Of a stretch of DNA of 64,000 bases, positions 38,317-50,365 are shown piece after piece. How positions within the stretch are numbered: the stretch's first letter is position 1; each line of letters begins with the position of its first letter. This DNA comes from Microthyrium microscopicum (lineage: Eukaryota > Ascomycota > Dothideomycetes > Microthyriales > Microthyriaceae), in the NCBI GenBank assembly GCA_010405405.1, contig MU004238.1:631530-695529 (forward strand). The letters are read 5' to 3'. A program made the translations under genes and the position numbers. The notes under the pieces are model-generated. The model was not told where the DNA came from. It did not search any database and saw only the letters and a program-made list of their open reading frames with translations.

Positions 38317-39579
38317 ATGGATGATACTGATCACTCTGAAAGGCCGACCAAAATTCGCAAAACGTCGCACTCGCCAGCACCCATGGCTTCGAATATCACT
38401 TCAGCGGATAATTCATCGTCCAAGGTGGGAGGTGGCGCGGACACTGCACAACTTCCGGATATTAATTCATTGCTACCTGCAGAAGCATGTAAATCCGAGG
38501 AGGTTGCTTCGCGTGAACAAGAACAAGGCCAGGCAAAAATAGAGGATGGCGACAATCAAAATGCTAGTACGGAACCACCAACCATGTCCAAGAACGCTCA
38601 AAAAAAGCTTCGCAAGAAACAAGAGTGGGAAGCCGGTCGCGGAGAACGAGCCATCAAGCGCAAAGAAAAGCGCATTATCATGCGAGAGAAGAAGAGAGAA
38701 GAAATCAAAGCGAATCCAGCCCTTGCGCCAGTCAAGAAAGCCAAGCTGATCCAAACACCCGTCGCGATGACATTCATCATTGATTGCGCTTTCGATGAAC
38801 TCATGTTCGATAATGAAGTTGTTAGCTTGGGATCTCAAATCACGACTTGCTATAATAGAGTCAAGCACTGCAAGCTACGGCCTATATTGGCGGTGTCGTC
38901 TTTTGGCGGACGACTTCAGGAGCGATTTGATGTACTTCTGAAGAAGCAGTATCAGCATTGGAGGGGTGTTCACTTCTTGACCGACGATGTCAAGGATGTT
39001 GCTAAGAAGGCGGAAGAGTGGATGAAAGATACTGTCCATGAGTCTGGTGGTGTCATTGAAGCAAGTGCTGCAGATATGGAAGCACCAGAGGAAGAAGACA
39101 AACGAAAAGGCTGGGAAAGCGCAAAGATGATATATTTAAGCGCGGATTCGTCAAACGTTCTGACAACGTTATCACCAAACACTTGTTACGTTGTTGGAGG
39201 GCTGATTGATCGCAATCGACACAAAGGCCATTGCTTCAAGAGAGCGCGGACGGCGGGTATCACCACGGCGAGGCTGCCGATTGGAGAGTATATTCAATTG
39301 TCGAGCCGGAAAGTATTGACTACGAACCACGTAGTTGAGATTATGCTACGATACTTGGAGAACCGGGATTGGGCGAAAAGCTTCTTGGATGTGATACCGG
39401 CACGGAAAGGCGTAGCATTGAAGGGCGGAGTCAAGGCAACAGGAAGCGGTGATGATCAGGAGGCTGAAAATGATGACGAATGCGAAGGCGAAGAGATGGA
39501 AGAATTAGAGGGCGAGGACATAGGAAAGCGGGAAGATGAAGAAGGGAAAAAACAAGAGGAGTTGAACGTAGAAGTATGA
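38317..39579 (+). CDS. TRM10: tRNA (guanine-9-N1)-methyltransferase
   Basis: One exon of 420 codons. The N-terminal 130 residues are charged and include the long basic helix KNAQKKLRKKQEWEAGRGERAIKRKEKR typical of Trm10. The SPOUT methyltransferase fold spans about 145-360. Its signature lies in YLSADSSNVL, VVGGLIDRNRHKGHCFKRA, TARLPIGEYIQLSSRKVLTTNHVVEIML and the short C-terminal helix with WAKSFLDVIPARKG. The C-terminal 50 residues are strongly acidic. The enzyme methylates G9 of tRNA using S-adenosylmethionine. The frame is also open for three codons upstream, but the first ATG is at 38317, so that start was chosen. Confidence 0.95.
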   Translation: MDDTDHSERPTKIRKTSHSPAPMASNITSADNSSSKVGGGADTAQLPDINSLLPAEACKSEEVASREQEQGQAKIEDGDNQNASTEPPTMSKNAQKKLRKKQEWEAGRGERAIKRKEKRIIMREKKREEIKANPALAPVKKAKLIQTPVAMTFIIDCAFDELMFDNEVVSLGSQITTCYNRVKHCKLRPILAVSSFGGRLQERFDVLLKKQYQHWRGVHFLTDDVKDVAKKAEEWMKDTVHESGGVIEASAADMEAPEEEDKRKGWESAKMIYLSADSSNVLTTLSPNTCYVVGGLIDRNRHKGHCFKRARTAGITTARLPIGEYIQLSSRKVLTTNHVVEIMLRYLENRDWAKSFLDVIPARKGVALKGGVKATGSGDDQEAENDDECEGEEMEELEGEDIGKREDEEGKKQEELNVEV

Positions 39580-40294
39580 AAAGAATGAAAGAAGTTGTCG
39601 CGTGAGAAATGATGTTGAGATGAAAACGAGGCGTTGAATGAAGATCTTGGCGGGGAGAGGAACGACTTCCAGATGGGGCCAAGGCAGAGAAAAGAGCCAA
39701 TCAAACAGGTGGAATAGTGATGAGGCTGAGGCAGGCACGGCCACTTAGTGGGTGCATTAACGGCAAGAGCTAGTTAGCGGCGGCTCCTTCCCAACAAGCG
39801 CAGGCTAGCTCAGCAGCGCCTTCCCCTATTTTAAGTCTGAGCTGCAGACCAGCACCAGGATCAGTGGTTAAAAAGGGAATTACACCAAATCCTTCTCTCC
39901 AGGCACTCGCTCTTAACCATCGCCAATCCTTCCCCTCGACATATCCTGGAGTTGGAACCATCCTCTGCAATTCTGTTACTTTGCGAGCCTATAAATCCAC
40001 TGTTACTCTCCATTGGTACCAGTATTTAGCTTGCATTGCATTTGTTTACTCACTACCCAATCAATTCTTCCAACACCATCCAACGCACAGCAAACGTCGC
40101 GTCAGAATTCAGAGCCGCATCCAACATCGTGCATTTCGCGTTTCACCATGGCTGTACGTGCATCTTCTCTCCATTTCTTAGCATAACCTTGTCACTATCC
40201 CCTTCATCAATTTCCCCAGTCTGTTTGCTGTCATTTAAACTCTTGTTCTACCTTTTGACCCTGAGGTTTACCCAAAAATCAAAGCTAATTCATC
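39580..40294. promoter_or_regulatory. Upstream region of the syntaxin gene
   Basis: This is 715 bp between TRM10 and the syntaxin. The part 40010-40290 is CT-rich and probably a 5' leader. An ATG-GCT with an adjacent GTACGTGC donor at 40148 could mark a leader intron ending just before 40295. No coding gene was recognised. Confidence 0.4.
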
Positions 40295-41352
40295 ATGTCA
40301 CAGCAATACGGCGGCGGTAACAGTTATCAGGAGAGTCAGTATGGCAGTGGTGGAATGTATGGAGGAAACTATGAGCGCTATACTGGTATGACTTTCGGAT
40401 GGCTACTTCAGCCTGAATCCTCACTCACTTTCGATGTTAGGTTCCGAAATGGAAATGCAACCTCCCGCATATGGATATGGTGGTCCTCAAGCAAGCGGAG
40501 GCAACGACATGCTCGAGCAATGCACCTTGATCGACAGCTCCATCGGCGAGCTCGATTCTCGACTATCAACATTCAAAGCCTTGCAATCTCGCATCCTTTC
40601 CGATCGCGCCTCCATAACCGAGCTTGATGGAGCTTCATCAGAGCTCATGTCCTCATACCGGAGTCTTGCTCAGCGCATGAAGAAAATCAAGTCCAACCCC
40701 GAGAGTGGATCGCCTCGAAATGCACCTCAAGTTGGACGTGTAGACCGTCGTCTCAAGACTGCCATGACAGATTTCCAACGGTTGGAGAGCGACTTCCGAG
40801 CTCAAATGCGTGATCAGCAAGCCAGACAATACCGTATCGTGAATCCAAATGCTACCGAGCAAGAGGTTCAACAAGCCGTCGAGGATCCAAATGCCCAAAT
40901 TTTCCAACAGGCTGTAAGTTTTCATTACAACAAAAATCGTTGACACAACTAACATGTGACAGCTCATGAACTCTGATCGCCGTGGTCAATCTCAATCCGC
41001 CTTGAACGCTGTTCGTGCACGAAACGCGGCTATTCAAAACATCGAGCGACAAATGATTGAGTTGGCAGAACTCTTCCAGGATTTGGACAATATTGTCATG
41101 CAACAAGGCGAACAAGTCGCTCAAATAGAAGAGAAGGCTGTCGAAGTACAAGACAACATTTATCAGGCCAATACACAACTGGAGACTGGCATCAAGAGCG
41201 CACGCGCTGCACGCAAAAAGAAGTGGATCTGCTTGGGAATCTGCGTTTTCTTACTCATTGCCATTGCCATTGTTATCGCAGTGGTTGTTGTGATGAGGAA
41301 CCCACCCGGCGGCAAAGGTCCGTCTGCATCAACACCTACTCCTACCGCATAA
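40295..41352 (+). CDS. Plasma-membrane t-SNARE, Sso/syntaxin-1 family
   Basis: Three exons (40295-40385, 40441-40913, 40963-41352) give 317 residues. The N-terminus is Gly/Tyr/Gln-rich. The regulatory three-helix Habc domain runs from about 55 to 185 (IGELDSRLSTFKAL…, RRLKTAMTDFQRLESDFR). The SNARE helix at about 215-275 includes IQNIERQMIELAELFQDLDNIVMQQGE. A basic stretch RKKK precedes a 22-residue membrane anchor, followed by a short luminal tail ending in TPTPTA. Sso proteins pair with a SNAP-25 homologue and a v-SNARE to fuse secretory vesicles at the plasma membrane. An Sro7 homologue, a known t-SNARE regulator, lies 6 kb away. Confidence 0.94.
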
Positions 41353-42061
41353 GTTGACATTCTCAACGCATTATTTGATGGCAGGGTGGGTGTGGAGGGA
41401 TTTATTGCTCTCAGAGTTTTTTGGGCCTGGCGGAACCAGCCCTCATTCAATCCTTAGCTTCTGTACAGTGCTTTGCATTTCTTGGTGTTGGGATCTTTCT
41501 TGTGTATAGAATTTGTGTTTTGGATACCGTCAGGTGTTACTATGTATAATTAGTCCGGTTCAAGTCCCATAGAGGTTTGATGGACGAGTGCGAGGATTTG
41601 AGGAAGATGGGCCGGACAGAAGCGAAAAGTGGCCTTTTATTATTTTGTAAATATTAGGACGTTGCAGAGAACAAGAACGGAATACTCGAGAATTTGAATA
41701 TTGCTCGTGCACCTTTGATTCTATGATGGCGACCCAATATAAATATTCAAAATTGGCCATTTGAATCTCCAACCATATAATAAGCGCGCGATAGACACCA
41801 GACTAGTCAGGGGTAAGCGCGTCTACCCTTCCCTTCGCCATCCGAGGGCAGGAAGCAAAGGAGAAGATAAATTGAAATCCAATATCGAACCCATCCTCTC
41901 CCATCAACCTGTCCACTCTCTGAACCCAACCCAGCGATCAATTCCATATCAGCCATCCCCAACACCTGATATCAACAGCCCTTGCCCGCGTACCACGCAC
42001 CCACGTACCCACGCATCCTTCGCCTCCCTTTTCGGGCTCCCTCTCTCTTCCCTCCTCGAAA
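41353..42061. other. Intergenic, no gene recognised
   Basis: A 709-bp spacer. The right part, 41870-42060, is a CT-rich probable leader of LCB1. Nothing else was recognised. Confidence 0.45.
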
Positions 42062-43785
42062 ATGAATAACGCCTCGCGCGCTCTCGTGCACTATGCCCAC
42101 ACGGCCGCACACTACACCGACGGAGCCATCCACGCCTTCCGGCTGATCCCCGGCTCCGAGATGATAGTCCGCTACATCCGCTCCAGCTATCAAAACGACC
42201 CCGTCCGTTCCGTCATCGAACTAGCGCTCGCGGTCTTTGTGCTGGTATATGTGGCGAAAAGCCGGTTCTCTACGGAGCGGAGCAGGGTAGTGCTGAGTGA
42301 TGATGAGGTGGATGAATTGGTCGCGGAGTGGGTGCCGGAGCCGCTGGTTGCGCGCGAGACGGAGAAGGAAAGGGTGGAGAATGAGAAGAGGCCCGTTATT
42401 GTTGGGTAAGTCTGCATCGCTCAGAGGTGGAGTGTATGGAATATGGAGATAAGGATTCTGGCTAATGGGTATAATAGGCAGAGTGGTCCAAAGAGCAAGT
42501 TGAGCAATGGACGCGTCGTGACGAACCTTGCGAGCGCGAATTATTACAACTTCATCGCGAATGAGGCGCTCAAGGAACGCGCGATAGCGACGCTACGGAA
42601 ATATGGTGTTGGGCCTTGCGGACCGCCAAACTTTTATGGCACGCAGGATGTGCATATGCATACGGAAGCGGATATTGTGTCTCATCTGGGTGTGCAGGCG
42701 TGCATTGTGTATGCTCAGGCGTTTTCGACGATTACCAGCGTTATTCCGGCATTTTCCAAGCGTGGCGATATCATTGTGGCGGATCGCGCTTCGAATTACA
42801 GTATTAGGAAGGGCATTCAGCTCAGCAGAAGCACGGTTTACTGGTACAATCACAACGATATGGAGGATTTGGAACGGACGTTGCAGAACGTTGTCAAGAT
42901 ATATGCAAAGAAACCTTTGACGAGACGGTTTATTGTGGCTGAAGGATTATCGGAGAATGTTGGCGATATGACCGACTTGCCCAAGATAGTGAGTACTTAC
43001 GTTACGCGAAGGCGAGCGACAGTCTAACGATTGAGTAGGTGCAACTTAAGCAAAAGTACAAGTTCCGCCTTATCCTCGATGAGACATGGTCATATGGAGT
43101 TCTTGGAGCAACAGGGCGCGGCATCACGGAATATCAACACGTAGATCCTGGCCAAGTTGATATGCTCATTGGATCTCTTGCTGGACCACTTGCCGCAAGT
43201 GGCGGTTTCTGTGCCGGTAGTAAGGAAGTCGTTGAACATCAGCGTATTGCATCGGCCGCATATACCTTCTCTGCTGCCTTGCCGGCAATCAGTGCAACGC
43301 AAGCGAGCGAAACGGTACGGATTTTGAGCGATAGCCCAGAGTTGATTATTCAACTCAAGGAGAATATCAAGACGATGCGTGCACAGCTAGATCCACGTAG
43401 TCAGTATGTTCGATGCACAAGTGCACCAGAGAATCCAATGATGTTGCTTGTATTCAAGAACGAGGTTCTTGAGACTCGCAAGCTCAGTGATGAAGAGCAA
43501 GAGATGCTGATGCAGGATATCATCGAAGAGGTATGTCTATTCCATAATCTGCGAACCTGAATTGATCTAACCATTCCACAGAGCATGACGAACGGCGTTT
43601 TCATCACCCGCGTCAAACCACTACCAGAAACCATCAATGCCAGCGCAAAAGAACAGAGCCAAAGCTGGCAACCTCAACCAGCGCTGAAAGTGTGCATGAC
43701 AACAGCACTCTCAAAGAAGGATATCGAGAAGGCTGGTACAACAATCAGGCATGCAATCACCAAGATCATGACGCGCAAGCAATGA
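42062..43785 (+). CDS. LCB1: Serine palmitoyltransferase subunit 1
   Basis: Four exons (42062-42405, 42478-42988, 43039-43530, 43582-43785) give 516 residues. A membrane helix near residues 50-67 is followed by the aminotransferase class II fold: YNFIANEALKERAIATLRKYGVGPCGPPNFYGTQDVH, ACIVYAQAFSTI, and VAEGLSENVGDMTDLPKI. Where the catalytic partner Lcb2 has a PLP-binding Lys, this protein reads IGSLAGPLAASGGF without Lys, as expected for the regulatory Lcb1 subunit. The LCB1/LCB2 dimer condenses serine with palmitoyl-CoA at the ER, the first step of sphingolipid synthesis. The Cys in GVGPCGP is the position altered in some human SPTLC1 neuropathy variants. Confidence 0.95.
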
Positions 43786-44918
43786 ACACGCCGTATGCAT
43801 AGAGGGAGTGTGCCATGGGAGCATAGCCTCTATGATTTCTCACAACTGTTTTGTTAATAGCTGTTGCATCTGTGCCGCGAACGTTTGAGCGCGGCCAGCC
43901 TTTCTTTTCACGGTAGCATAATTCCTCTGGGAGGAAGTAATCACCTTTGTAGTAATATTATAATACTAGTCATATAATGACAGACTCGCGTACCAGAACT
44001 CGCCTGATGCAGCATGTTTCTCTTGGGTGTCTCCGGTGGTTACGAGTGATAGCAATTATTAGATAATCCTGACAGCTAAGCGTGCCTTGTGCGCAAGCTT
44101 CTTATCCGTTGGGTAAGATGAGAGCTTGCCTGTTAATATTATCCTGATGCTATCGAAGTTGGGTTTGGGGCCTGGCTTGATACAATGATTGAACCAGCCT
44201 CCGCCAGCCTCCTCTGACGTGCTGCCTCTCTTATGTCTAGTAATAACGTCCAAAATAGCCCAATATCATCGCGATAACAAGAACAAATTGCCAAAAGAAA
44301 ACTGAAGTATCTGAAAGATAATACCAGGAGTTGAGTTCAGAATCGCCAGCGCATACCGATTGATCCTGGATGGGTGCTCGTGCAGCATTGCATCTGCATC
44401 CACTTTGAACGACCAACAGCTTTCCCCTCCTCAGCTCGGGCTGCGCAATCGATATTCTCTTCAGATCTCGTAGTCAATTGCTTGCGCCTTGAAACATCCT
44501 CGAAGATACTTGAGAGACTGTACTTGTATCCGCACCGAAAGCCAACATCAGGTTTTCACCGCAAGCACTATACGCGTCGCTCCTTGCAACCGCAACTCCA
44601 CCAAAATCGGTCCACGATTTTGCGCAATACAACCAGCGCATCCTGTCGCAACCACCACCACCACCACTCTAAACTCGCTCGAGCGCTTTTCCAAGAGTGC
44701 ATGTAAAGCCGTCAACTTAACCTTAACATCGGCGCCACCGTCTTTCTTGAAGCGCATCCTGATCCTCGAAGCGACTGATCTCGAAGCCGTGCCAGTACCG
44801 CAAAGAGCAACCCACCCCTCCACCACGCGTCAATCACCTTCAACACTTACACATCCGCGGGAGCGTGAGGAATACGGATACAGACAGCATAGCAAGCACA
44901 GTCAGAATATCCACCACT
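43786..44918. other. Intergenic, no gene recognised
   Basis: This is 1133 bp with no recognised gene. Open frames at 44374-44910 are uninterrupted for over 100 codons, but the composition suggests a long CT-rich 5' leader of the gene at 44919. Confidence 0.45.
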
Positions 44919-45544
44919 ATGGCGCGCTCAACAGTCTCGCGCGGCACATACGTGCAACGCCGCCAAACTTTCCGATGGCCACAGACGCAATTCAACGCCT
45001 TCATGATCTTGATCCTCGTCACAGCCGGCGTGCTCATTGGGATATTTGGCGAGTTTGTACAGATTCAGAATCAGATGGGTCTCGGGATTCCATGGTAAGC
45101 ACCCATCCTCCTACCACAGACCCAGCAACCACCAACCGACATCAAGAAATTGACTAACTTTCAATCAGGCTATTCCCCTACGGCATAACAGTCGGCTCCC
45201 TAACCGTCCTCCTAATAATCATCCTCCTAGTCTTCAGCAACAACGGCACCCTCACACCCCCCATCCTAATGGTCTTCTCCTTTGTCCTCGGCGTTCTCTA
45301 CATAACCGGTCTCGTCGACACAGGAATCCAACTCTTCGGCCCAGCAAGTGTCAGCGGAAACTGCAACACGTACGTGTCAGGTAACAAGATTACTGGAAGC
45401 AGTGTATACACGCTCGCATGGCTACAGCAAAATAATATTTGCAGTTGCTGGTATGCGGTGTTTTCGTTCTGGATTATTGGCACGATTATATATATCTGGA
45501 TGTTTATCTTTGCTATGCAGGTTAATAGTGGTGCCTTTGACTGA
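44919..45544 (+). CDS. Four-helix fungal membrane protein
   Basis: Two exons (44919-45094, 45169-45544) give 183 residues. Four hydrophobic segments are visible: about 27-48 (FMILILVTAGVLIGIFG), 66-83 (GSLTVLLIIILLVF), 93-110 (ILMVFSFVLGVLYITG) and 150-175 (WYAVFSFWIIGTIIYIWMFIF). A short loop between helices 3 and 4 has three Cys. The N-terminus is basic and Arg-rich (RGTYVQRRQTFRWPQ), probably cytosolic. The sequence resembles uncharacterised conserved fungal proteins of this size; I cannot name a function. The intron falls between GIP and WLFPY, with a TG|G split codon. The start is the first ATG before the basic segment. Confidence 0.8.
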
Positions 45545-46416
45545 GAGAAGAAAGATAGTGGGTGGGTGGCGAGAGGAATGTATATGATGAACGGCAATAA
45601 GTATATAGTTTGTGGGTTCTGTGCTGGGTTTTTATCTTCGCATTGTTTGGAGTTTTGGCGCTGGGACTGGCAATGATACACACTGGCAACGGACGCCTCG
45701 GCTGGGAATGAATGTAGGACTGTATATTCTGTGGAAGTATCAATATTAGTACAATAGTATATAGAGACTATTCTCCTGACAGGTAGCAGAATAGAGATAA
45801 CATCTTATGACCTGAAATGAGATCTACTTTTCTGATTTCCGCCTCAGCTATCAAAAAGATGTGGTGTAACACAATTTACACGCAGCCAGAGGTGATTTTT
45901 AGAAACATTTCTTCAAGGCCACCGGCATGTTCTGAAGGCAGCAAACTTTAAATTATGCATAACATTGGTTGCCGGCCCTAAGGTTCTAAATATATCTCTG
46001 GTTTCGAAACGTGATTTAGGATTTTGTATGACTCGGCTTTCTGCCTAGATCCAGGTACCAAATATTTATATCCGCCATTGTTCTTCGCCCAGGAGCCTAG
46101 CTTCGAACTTCTTACTCAAAACTCGACATCGGCGACTCTCGAGGCTAATCCTGAGTTTCAACAACAATTCTGAGCATCCGAGATCTGCCATCGAAACTCG
46201 AAGGTCATCCTACGACCAACTCACCTCGCCTCCCAGAGTTCCAGCCCACACTATCATCAACAACCCATAGTTCTCAAAAATACAAGAAACAAGATCAACA
46301 ACGCTCATGAACTAAGCAAAGCCAGCTTCAAGCACTCCACACCGTCCCGCCAACACCATCCATCGTCCCAAAAAAAACCTACCCAACTCAAGAAGAAGAG
46401 TGTCGTAAACTTCAAA
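45545..46416. other. Intergenic, no gene recognised
   Basis: An 872-bp spacer. From 46200 onwards it is rich in A and C with few T, which looks like the leader of MOG1. No other element was recognised. Confidence 0.45.
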
Positions 46417-47046
46417 ATGGCAAACCAACCAACAACCCACCCCCTCTTCGGTGGCGCAATAACAACCTCCCTCCCAACCGGCTATCTCGACGCCTCAACC
46501 ATGCGTGACATTCCAGACACCCAAGAAGTCTTTTTGGATCCAAACTCAAACACAAACATCATAATCTCCCTCTTGGAGCGCGTCACCACCATTACCTCTA
46601 ACAATTCCAACAATTCCGACGATCACTCTGCGCTGCAGACGCACTTCCAAGATATGTACGCCGACGAAACCGACAAAAGCGGCAATAGGGACACGGCGAA
46701 CGTACTTGGTGTGCGGAACCTACCTATTCCACCTGGTACAAGCAATGGTGGGACGGTGACTGCGTATATTTTAACAGCATGGATGGCGACGGCGGATGCA
46801 GCGCGGCAAGAGCAGAGAGAGAGGGGACGGGAGGAGGTTCTTGGCACGGGGGTTGTAATGGGTTTGGTTAGGCTGGAGAATGTGAAGACTGATGTGTTGG
46901 TTTGTGTTAATGTGCCGCGTGCGGCGGCAGATGGCGAGCTAGGGGAGACGGCTTTGGGGGACATGTTGGGGCCGGCGGTGGGGATGGTGGAGGAGGCGGT
47001 TGCACGGATGGATGTTAAGGATTGGGGACTTTTTGGGGAGTCGTGA
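46417..47046 (+). CDS. MOG1: Ran-interacting protein Mog1
   Basis: One exon of 209 codons. The N-terminus HPLFGGAITTSLPTGYLDAS-like is the Mog1 signature, followed by RDIPDTQEVFLD. Further on are LGVRNLPIPPGT and the strand MGLVRLENVKTDVLVCVNVP. Mog1 binds the GTPase Ran/Gsp1 and helps nucleotide release, supporting nuclear protein import. An extra low-complexity Asn/Ser stretch lies at about 60-70 (SNNSNNSDDH). The end, VKDWGLFGES, is also normal. It is convergent with the Sro7 homologue, with 177 bp between stops. Confidence 0.9.
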   Translation: MANQPTTHPLFGGAITTSLPTGYLDASTMRDIPDTQEVFLDPNSNTNIIISLLERVTTITSNNSNNSDDHSALQTHFQDMYADETDKSGNRDTANVLGVRNLPIPPGTSNGGTVTAYILTAWMATADAARQEQRERGREEVLGTGVVMGLVRLENVKTDVLVCVNVPRAAADGELGETALGDMLGPAVGMVEEAVARMDVKDWGLFGES

Positions 47047-47223
47047 TGGATCATGCATGGGCATGGGAATGAAAAGCAGGAATGATTTATGGGACGACTT
47101 CAGGGATGAAAGACACGACCTCAAAGGGATACAATGGCCTCATGAAGGAATGATATATAGCATAGCTTAGCAGTACTAGTAGATAGATACCCAATTCCAG
47201 CACTTTTTTGATTCATTGATTGG

Positions 47224-50200
47224 TTAGATACCGAATTTACTCTTCACTGCACCCATGAATAGGTTCTTCTTCTGTGTCTCGACGTATTTGGATGCACTTT
47301 CAGCCCATTTGCTGCTCGTCTCTTCCAAGTTGTTGACCGAGTCGCCTAGTATATTCAGGTTCTGGGTTCGTTCTGTCATTGCTCGTTGCATTGATGCCCA
47401 GTAGCCTTCACCTCCTGCTGCTGCTCCGGCTACTCCTGCTGCACCTGCAACACCTGCTGCTCCAGCACGAGCTGTATTTGGGCCACCAGGGGCTTGTGGA
47501 TCTAATGCAGCTACACGTCTCGATGGAATTCTGTCTGGTCCTCCAACTACATAGTTGTTAGTAACAAATGGATTTGTGGATAGCGTGTGACTTACTCAAT
47601 ATGTCAATGTCCGAGGCGGTGACGTGTTGGGTTCCTGATAGCCACTGGACGTTAGAGATAGTAGGCCGAGGAGGCACAAGACAGGCTGGGTTGAACAAGG
47701 TATCTTTGGATCGGTTTCTATTTCAATTGTCAGCAAAATGTGGCGTCATAGCAGAAAAGTAACTCACAACACTAATCCCCTTCCCCATATGTTGAGCAAT
47801 GCAGTTTCAGCTGGACCAGTCCAGCCAAAGATATCACCACTCGAAGTAATCACAGCATCTCGATACCGCTGCGAATCCAGAACGTGAGATATTTTCACAT
47901 TCCCAATTTCTCTTAGAGCCGGTATCGAGAAAGCTCGAGCATATCCATCGTCACCAAGCGTAATTAGTGCAATACCAGAGTCTTCAAAGTTGGATACGGC
48001 CGCAGACTGAACCAGGAAGTGATCCCAGGATTTGTGTGCTCCTTTGCTACTTGGAGGTTTCGATATTCTCGCTCCATGTTGTGAGGTTACTAGTAGTGTT
48101 CCGTTGACTTTATGTCCCTCTCGAAGGCCTGCTACAGCAGCTTGAGAAGCATAGGCTGGAAGACCATTGTCGGCTGATAGTGGTGATATTTGTACGATCC
48201 GGCTGTCGTGTGTAACAGTGCCAGCCAGTTGAACACTGTACCTGCCTCCTTGTGGAGTCAACTTGAATGTGCCCAAGTGTCCTTGACTCGTTCCAATATG
48301 GCAGAGTATCGATGACCATTGCTCGCCTTCCAGTGTCATGACGCTGAATTCAATCACAGTGGCAAAGTCTCGGGCGGTACCACGATCATCTTTTCTTCGC
48401 TTCCCCTGCTGCGCAAGCTCTTGAACATGGCCGTTATAAATGATAGCTGGTCCTCGTAGATCAATGATAGCAAGACTACCTCCTTCAAATCCAGCGGCAA
48501 GGAAACCCACGTCTGACAGTTTTAGTGCTGTGACGGGCCCGTTCTGCATGTTGACCATGGTCATCGGTATCAATCCCTCTGTCAAAACAGGATCTCCACG
48601 ACTGGCGATGTCTACCAGCTCTCCCGCAGCTCCTGGTCCTCCAGAATTATCTTCTCGACCGGCGTATCGATTGCGGCCCCAACGGAACAATAGAACATCA
48701 CCTGCTTTCGTACCCACGCCCAATTCACCAGCGGCTCCAGAGAAGCTAACCAGTGTAACTTCTGTTCCATCTGGTCGTCCAACAGCGCGATCGACGTCTA
48801 CTCGAAGAGTACTCTCGTTTTCAATTTCATCACCATGTCCAGCATCCCATATTTGGATGGTGCCATCAGCATGAGCAGTCTGAATGACGTTTCTATGCTC
48901 GAATCGCTTCATGGGTCGATGCGCTTCTACGCCACCCTTGACAAGCGGAGGGCCAATATTTCTCTTTTCCACTAAGCCGAGCCATTTACTTCGATCGACG
49001 GCAGCCATATTGATTGCGGTGATAAATGGATGAACAAAGGATACAGATACGTGTAATTGATTTGTTGGATTGATAGGATATCCACTAGGAAAGCTCATTG
49101 TGATTACTTCGCCAGACCTCAAAACAGACATCATGGCAATCGGATCGTGGGCTCCAGCAAAGTATGGCGATGCTCGAGGGAATAAGCAAAAGTCGACGAC
49201 TTCTGTATTTGGAGGTATTGGAAGCATTCGTTGTCGCTTTGGATTCGAGAAGTACTGTGATAATATTTGCCAGCTTGAAGTCTGATAGTTGGGCGTTCGA
49301 CCCATTTCGAACAAGGTCAGGCCTTGCGCTGGAGAATTTGCTGATGCTCCACCAGCGATCAGTATAGCAGTGTCTTCAGGGTCTTGGTTCGCACACCACA
49401 CGATTTTGAAAAGTGGTTCCTTCTCTCCGTCGGCCGGTGCGGTGCTGTACGAACTCGGACTGGGTTTATCAATATTCGTCTCTGTCAGACTGCGTGCCAT
49501 GACAATGCGTCCATCCTTCGCATCCCAGAACACGAGACTGCCGTCCTCGTGTCCAGTCAATATGAACGTACCTGTCGGATGCCACACTGCATGAGTTAAG
49601 AAAGGACGCCGAGCCATGTTCATCATCGCAGGATTTGCGGTGCCGCCTGGCGCGCCTCGAGGAAGTTCATATCGGAAGAACTTGAGCGGCTTGTTCTGTT
49701 TGAAAGAGTACGTAACTGCGCCCTCAGCATATCCAATTAACAGAGTGCCAATATCTCGAGGATGTAATGCGAGTGACACAATGGGCGTGATCTTTGCGCG
49801 AGGGTCAAACTCCTTCCAGAAACTCGGAAGCTTGAAAGGCGCCATTCGTCCATATTCAAGGTCGTATGCTAGTACATCTCCAGATCCCATGCCTAGTAGA
49901 ACATAGTCTAAAGATGGATCGATACTGACAGCATGGACGATTCCAGGTGGTGAATAAGATCCCAGTAACCGCTTCGTGTCGAGCGAGTAAACGTTCAGGT
50001 CGTTCTTGGTGTCAAAGCATATCAGTTTGTCGGCACAGAAATGTAGGCTTTTGACAGAGCATCGCCGTGGTAGCTCGAATATAGCGTTGGTTCTTCTTTG
50101 GCCAAATACATATATCTGGCCCTCCCCGAATTTGGTCTCATTGGTGCCAATGGCTAGAAGTGACTGCACAGGGTCATATGCTACGGCAGATACCTGTGAG

Positions 50201-50365
50201 TTTATTCCATACCGATTTATCTGGCGAAGTCAGCTTTGTTCCCGTGAATGACTTGTAGGCCTTTGCTGGATGCCTCACGTCGTCTAGAACTACAACTTCA
50301 GGGCCTATTCCGGCGGAAAAATCACCCTGGATCCCAGCCTGCTTGCCGCGGAGCAGATGGGTCAT
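47224..50365 (-). CDS. Sro7/lethal(2) giant larvae-family WD protein
   Basis: Four exons on the minus strand (50365-50279, 50220-47768, 47717-47596, 47546-47224) give 994 residues. The start MTHLLRGKQAGIQGDFSAG is typical of Lgl-family proteins. Two WD40 β-propellers cover about 40-830, with the family block VAYDPVQSLLAIGTNETKFG at the first. The C-terminal 100 residues end in an R-SNARE-like coiled coil (ERTQNLNILGDSVNNLEETSSKWAESASKYVE). The last two exons are needed for this tail. Yeast Sro7 binds the t-SNARE Sec9 and the Rab Sec4 to regulate exocytosis at sites of growth. An Ala/Gly-rich repeat (AGAAGVAGAAG) precedes the coiled coil. An ATG 24 bp upstream (50389) is in frame but adds nothing conserved. 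Confidence 0.93.

Noticed and set aside
42062-43785. Catalytic Lcb2 subunit
   Set aside because: The PLP-binding Lys position reads LAGPLAASGGF without Lys, which fits the non-catalytic Lcb1.
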